From AV17 sp046262735 (GTDB taxonomy: Bacteria > Verrucomicrobiota > Verrucomicrobiia > Chthoniobacterales > UBA10450): a stretch of DNA of 64,000 nt. The stretch lies in assembly GCA_046262735.1 (NCBI GenBank), contig JBHEMD010000216.1, positions 1 through 64,000 of the forward strand, read 5' to 3'. Of this stretch, positions 60,093 through 64,000 are shown piece by piece. A program made the translations under genes and the position numbers. Position 1 is the first letter of the stretch. The number at the start of each line of letters is the position of its first letter. The notes beneath the pieces are model-generated. The model had not been told where the DNA came from. It saw only the letters and a list, made by a program, of their open reading frames with translations, and made no database searches.

Positions 60093-63000
60093 TTAGAACA
60101 CTTTCTTCAGCCCGACGTACCAGTACCGGCCTTTGATCGTGGTGAGGGATTCATCGTAACCGTTCTCGAAGGCGCCGGCCACAAAGGGCGGATCTTCGTC
60201 GGTCAAGTTTTGCATCCCGAGCTGAATCGTTGTCTGATTCAGCCACGCGCGCCAGCCGCATGGATTGTACTCGGCTGTGGAGACCGGCAGAACGTTCTTC
60301 TCCTTGCCATCGCGCATCCGCACGTTCTTGCCACCTTCCTTGGAGAGACCCGGCACTTCGGTAGGCGCGGGCGGCGGCAGGTTGAACGTATAGGAGGCGA
60401 TCAGATCGATGGTAATCCACTCGCGCACTTTGCGGGCGCGTCTCCCCTCTTCGCCAGTAACAGGATCTGTGCTCGGCGTCTGAGGTTTACCCCCGACCAG
60501 CGAGAGATTGTCGTCGTTGTATTGGGCAATCCAGTGAACCACGGTACCGATATCAAAGCCGGCAAGCCATGTGTCAGCTGGGCCGTCGTAGAACAGGCTG
60601 AAGTTAGCGCGATGCCGCGGCAGCGAGCTCGTAAGGCTGAAAGAGGTGGGCAAGAATTCGCCCGCGATACCGAACATCTTGGTGTCAGGCTGGGGCTGAA
60701 GCTCAGCGCGTGACAACCAGGTGCCGTTAACCGTCGTCGTGATTCGGCCAAAGTCGCCCGCCCCAAAGATCGAACTATCCAGGATGTAGATCGCTTCGTA
60801 GTCCAAACCCTCGAAGATGGCGCCGGCAAGGTTCTGGCTCGGATCCAAAACAAGGGTGACTGGCCCAAGCTCACCTGGAATGGCGGTCGGACCACGGAGC
60901 ACCAACCCTGGAAGGTTATGCTCAATGATGAATTGAGCACCGAGGGCCGACACGAGTGATCGCATATCAATATGCCACCAGTCGGCACTCAGGGTCAGGC
61001 CTTTGATCCACTTCGGGCTGTAAACCGCGCCATAGGTCCATTCGTAGGCGACCTCCGGCTGCAGGAGAGGGTTTCCAGTAATACGCTCCTCCACCTGTTG
61101 CTCGGTTTGGCTCGAGAATGGATCGACCACCGACGGGAAGCTCTGTTGTCCGGCGGGCGACAATTCTTGGAGTGTCGGAGCGTGAAACGCTTCCGTGTAG
61201 CTGCCACGGAAAGTGACGGTCCCGATCCATTTCGGATCAAACGGCTCCCATCGCACCGAGAACTTCGGCTTCTGCGCGTTATACCTGGTGTGCGCCGCCT
61301 TGATCACACTGGTTGCCGAACTGTTCTGGCTGTACCATTCCTCGCGCTCGGCGACATCGAACTCGAGGTTGTAGGCGCCGATGAAGTTCCAGGTCGGGCT
61401 CGTCACGGGGATACGCACTTCCTCGTAGACCGCCCAAACATCGCGGTTCACACGGGAACCTTCCGAATCGACCGAACCGATCGTCTGGAACGTCGTATTG
61501 AGTGAGTCTGGAATATTCGTCCAACGCTCCCCGTGGTAATCCCCGCCCACCGCGAATGAGAGCGGACCAGCAGGAAGATTGAACAGGTCGCCATTGATGG
61601 TCGCATAATAGATGGGCAACTCGAAGTAGCCGCTGTTGTGCAGATTGACGTAAACTCGGTTTCTGGCCGCCGCGGTATTGTGGCCTTGGAAACCGAGGAA
61701 GGGGTTAAACGCCGTGGCCGGATCGGTATCCAACAGTGCCGCGCGCAAACCGGGCTGGCTGACCTCACCAAGCGAGATGTCCTCGCCCTCGTTGCGGGCA
61801 TAGCGGAAACCGGTCTCCCAGTTCCAAGTCTTGAAGTAATCTCCGAACTCACCCATCTCGCCGCGGAGGCCGACATCGAAAATGATGTCGTTATAGGTGA
61901 ACCTTTCGTGGCGCGGCCCCGTGTCGTTAAGACTGCGGAAACGCACTCCGGTGGTGACCGGGAGGGGCTCGCCGTTAAAGGTCAGTGTCGCATCGGCGAC
62001 GGTAAATGGATTAAACGCGTTCTGGATCGGAACACTGATGCCAGCGGGACTGAAGTTCGCGCCCAGGTCACCGCTGCCGCCGATGTGGAACGGATCCGGA
62101 GTAAATGGCGCCGCCGCGAGTGACGAATCGAAGAACGAGCGGACATATTTGAAACTGGAGAACATCACCAGGTATTTGTCGCAAATATCGCGCGTGAACG
62201 ACGCGTAATAGGCCTGGCGATCTCCAGGCGGAAGCGCCGGGGTGAACGCGGCGAAATTGAAGAACTGATAGTTGCCATCCGGATAGGGCGCGAGCAATCC
62301 GGGGCTGATATAGAACGGAGACGTCTCCGCGTTCGGCGCTGAATGCGGCGGCGGCGAAGTCGAACCAAAGAACAGTTTCGGGATTAAACGGCGGCTGTGG
62401 ACACGGCCGGGTTCGTTGCCGCTACGGGCATCGAAGCCGCCAAAATCGACGAAGTTACCATTCCCCGAAATGTCGCGGTCGCGGCTGAAAACGCCGTTGA
62501 GACGCTGCCAGAAATCGGCAATGACCACGATATCGGTCTTGTCGTCCCCGGTGCCAGCCTTGATCCACGCTTCCCATTCACCCATTTCATTGGAGGCGCC
62601 CAGGTTCGTGTTCCCGTAGGTGCCGCCGATCTCAAGGCCGCGGAATTTGTGGATCAGGAAGTAGTTCACCACGCCGGCGACAGCGTCGGCACCATAGACA
62701 GCCGAAGCGCCATCCTTCAGGATGTCGAGGTGATCAATCATCACGAAGGGAAGGAGCTGGATGTCGACGCCGCCGTTAAGACCAGCCGAGGCGACGCGTT
62801 TTCCATCGACCAGAACCAGTGTCTCCTTTGGCAGGATACCGCGCAGGTTGAACTGAATCGTGCCGTCACCGCCGTTACCAATGTTCTGGTTAACCGTGCC
62901 GCCGGCCTGTTGCGGAATGAATTCCTGCAGGTCGTTGGCGTTACGGATACCTAACTTTTCGATGTCCTGCGGGCGATATGTATCGACCGGGTTCGGGCCG

Positions 63001-63272
63001 GTCTCTTCCGCAGTCGGAATGTTGGAACCGGTCACGATCACGCGCGGGGCCTCTGCCGTAGCGCCGGTCGCTGCAGCCGGCTCCGGCGGCAAAGGCGCAG
63101 AGGGTTGGCCAAGTGCTGCGGCCGCACCGCTCTCACGCGCGCCCGGTGTTGCTTCCGGGTTCTGAGCAAACGCGCTCGAACTAAAGATGAGAGGAATTGC
63201 AACGGCCGCCGCAAGCGTCGCGCCGACACATCCGAATGTTTTAAACACGATTCTGGTCATGAGTTTCTCCAT
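60093..63272 (-). CDS. TonB-dependent outer-membrane receptor
   Basis: About 1059 residues from ATG 63272 (or 63260). Signal peptide VGATLAAAVAIPLIFSSSAFAQ. A Pro/Ala-rich linker precedes the plug domain: RVIVTGSNIPTAEETGPNPV (TonB-box-like), DIEKLGIRNANDLQEFIPQQ, FNLRGILPKETLVLVDGKR and DILKDGASAVYGADAVAGVVN. The 22-strand barrel ends with Phe (RYWYVGLKKVF). This plug type is common in carbohydrate or peptide transporters; the ligand is unknown. The frame is open upstream to 63530 without family features. The 233-bp region 63273-63505 holds the promoter and AT-rich runs, with no other gene. Confidence 0.93.
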   Translation of the reverse strand: MEKLMTRIVFKTFGCVGATLAAAVAIPLIFSSSAFAQNPEATPGARESGAAAALGQPSAPLPPEPAAATGATAEAPRVIVTGSNIPTAEETGPNPVDTYRPQDIEKLGIRNANDLQEFIPQQAGGTVNQNIGNGGDGTIQFNLRGILPKETLVLVDGKRVASAGLNGGVDIQLLPFVMIDHLDILKDGASAVYGADAVAGVVNYFLIHKFRGLEIGGTYGNTNLGASNEMGEWEAWIKAGTGDDKTDIVVIADFWQRLNGVFSRDRDISGNGNFVDFGGFDARSGNEPGRVHSRRLIPKLFFGSTSPPPHSAPNAETSPFYISPGLLAPYPDGNYQFFNFAAFTPALPPGDRQAYYASFTRDICDKYLVMFSSFKYVRSFFDSSLAAAPFTPDPFHIGGSGDLGANFSPAGISVPIQNAFNPFTVADATLTFNGEPLPVTTGVRFRSLNDTGPRHERFTYNDIIFDVGLRGEMGEFGDYFKTWNWETGFRYARNEGEDISLGEVSQPGLRAALLDTDPATAFNPFLGFQGHNTAAARNRVYVNLHNSGYFELPIYYATINGDLFNLPAGPLSFAVGGDYHGERWTNIPDSLNTTFQTIGSVDSEGSRVNRDVWAVYEEVRIPVTSPTWNFIGAYNLEFDVAEREEWYSQNSSATSVIKAAHTRYNAQKPKFSVRWEPFDPKWIGTVTFRGSYTEAFHAPTLQELSPAGQQSFPSVVDPFSSQTEQQVEERITGNPLLQPEVAYEWTYGAVYSPKWIKGLTLSADWWHIDMRSLVSALGAQFIIEHNLPGLVLRGPTAIPGELGPVTLVLDPSQNLAGAIFEGLDYEAIYILDSSIFGAGDFGRITTTVNGTWLSRAELQPQPDTKMFGIAGEFLPTSFSLTSSLPRHRANFSLFYDGPADTWLAGFDIGTVVHWIAQYNDDNLSLVGGKPQTPSTDPVTGEEGRRARKVREWITIDLIASYTFNLPPPAPTEVPGLSKEGGKNVRMRDGKEKNVLPVSTAEYNPCGWRAWLNQTTIQLGMQNLTDEDPPFVAGAFENGYDESLTTIKGRYWYVGLKKVF

Positions 63273-63505
63273 GGGTTTGGTTAGGTTTCGGTAGGGATAT
63301 TGAATGCCCTGGGGTCTGACAAGACTTTTTTTCACTTTTTTTTGAACGGGCGCACCGGGCTGTTTGTCACCCCGGATTCGCCATTCGCGCCCTTGTAGCG
63401 GATTCGCTACGCCCTGCCTAGTAAAATTTTCAAAAAAATTTCGGGCGCCCCGGCTCACGCGTTGCCGCCCAGCCACAATTCCGCGCGCGGATTGATTCCG
63501 CCACG

Positions 63506-64000
63506 CTATTTGAAAAACGCATCGCGACATGGCGCTTCGATGACGGCCAGCTGCGCGTATTCCGCAATTGCGGGCGGATTGCCTGTGGCCCGGAGATATT
63601 CAGCCTGCAACCCCGCGCGGAACGGCGAATGTTTTTCCAACACAAACACCGCCTGCAAATCGCGACTCGGCTCGCGCCACGGAATCGCCCGCGGATAAAC
63701 GCGATGCGGATACTCAAAAATCGAGTTGGACACAGCCAGGCTTTCACCGCTCTCAAACAGGAGCGGGTAAACAAAAGAAATCGTAGTCCAGACGGAAGTG
63801 ACATGGTTGCGACGCAAATGCGCTTCGACGCCTTCGATGTCCGTTGCCGGGATGCGCGTCATGCAAAAAGTTTTTGCGTCATCACACCACGTCAGGGTTT
63901 CGATCTGATTCTGTCTGCCGACTTTCACCATGGTCGCGATGCCGACGATCAAGATCGCCGCGAGCACTCCGGTCCCGGCGAGACGATATGGCATCGCCGA
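63506..64000 (-). CDS. C-terminus of a membrane protein, cut by window edge
   Basis: The reverse-strand frame ends at 63506. It shows a membrane helix (LAGTGVLAAILIVGIATMV) followed by about 130 soluble residues (TLTWCDDAKTFCMTRIPATD, SVWTTISFVYPLLFESGESL, EYLRATGNPPAIAEYAQ). An internal Met allows a start at 63994, but the layout suggests the last helix and luminal tail of a longer protein that begins outside the window. Function not assigned. Confidence 0.6.
   Translation of the reverse strand, partial: SAMPYRLAGTGVLAAILIVGIATMVKVGRQNQIETLTWCDDAKTFCMTRIPATDIEGVEAHLRRNHVTSVWTTISFVYPLLFESGESLAVSNSIFEYPHRVYPRAIPWREPSRDLQAVFVLEKHSPFRAGLQAEYLRATGNPPAIAEYAQLAVIEAPCRDAFFK

Overview
The window looks like a chromosomal segment of a Verrucomicrobiota bacterium, probably a soil-type Chthoniobacterales relative. 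The best internal evidence is the SOS region: two sites of the form TGTTC-N4-GAACA, which I recall as the verrucomicrobial LexA-binding motif, lie in front of lexA and an imuA-like gene. An LPS-assembly protein (LptD), ExbB/ExbD and a TonB-dependent receptor show a Gram-negative outer membrane. The menaquinone gene mqnD (futalosine route) and many dispersed palindromic repeats fit the same picture. Nothing marks a plasmid, phage or integrated island. I see no transposase and no CRISPR array.

Layout. 1-10 kb: central carbon metabolism (thiolase fragment, glutaryl-CoA dehydrogenase, an ATP-citrate-lyase-like two-gene pair, HD-domain protein, aconitase, peroxiredoxin). 10-13 kb: small membrane proteins and the RNase P RNA. 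13-15 kb: SOS module lexA / imuA-like / truncated imuB, then an aquaporin. 15.8-19.5 kb: TPR protein-ExbD-ExbB operon. 19.5-27.4 kb: glgE, a SufR-like regulator, ygfZ, a beta-hydroxyacid dehydrogenase, a PpiC isomerase, a glutaminyl-cyclase-like lipoprotein and parB. 27.5-31 kb: mqnD, a sugar aminotransferase, tRNA-Tyr, a histone-H1-like protein and an RRM protein. 31-39.7 kb: a ketosynthase / degenerate-ketosynthase pair, lptD, ugd, rsmB and an aminopeptidase split by an amber codon. 39.8-50.9 kb: a TPR protein with an unrecognised C-terminal repeat domain, coaX, hemB, a nuclease-like gene, gpmI, a phosphatase homologue without its catalytic residues, and two secreted proteins. 51-60 kb: an array of membrane-TPR proteins with a glycosyltransferase remnant. 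60-64 kb: a TonB-dependent receptor and the C-terminus of a membrane protein.

The most striking signal is not a gene. The 9-mer AGATCGACA (12-base consensus close to AAGATCGACAAT) occurs at least 34 times exactly by eye, 18 in one orientation and 16 in the other, where about 0.5 would be expected in random sequence. It is read in all six possible reading frames, also lies between genes, and is scarce in the variable surface-protein regions. In density and orientation balance it resembles the DNA uptake sequences of Neisseria and Haemophilus, but function is not shown here.

A second theme is intrusion of palindromic repeats into reading frames: inside aconitase, at the end of the citryl-CoA-lyase-like gene, at the start of a lipoprotein gene and at the start of a nuclease-like gene. 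Several genes are decayed: truncated imuB, amber-split aminopeptidase, glycosyltransferase-39 remnant and pseudophosphatase.
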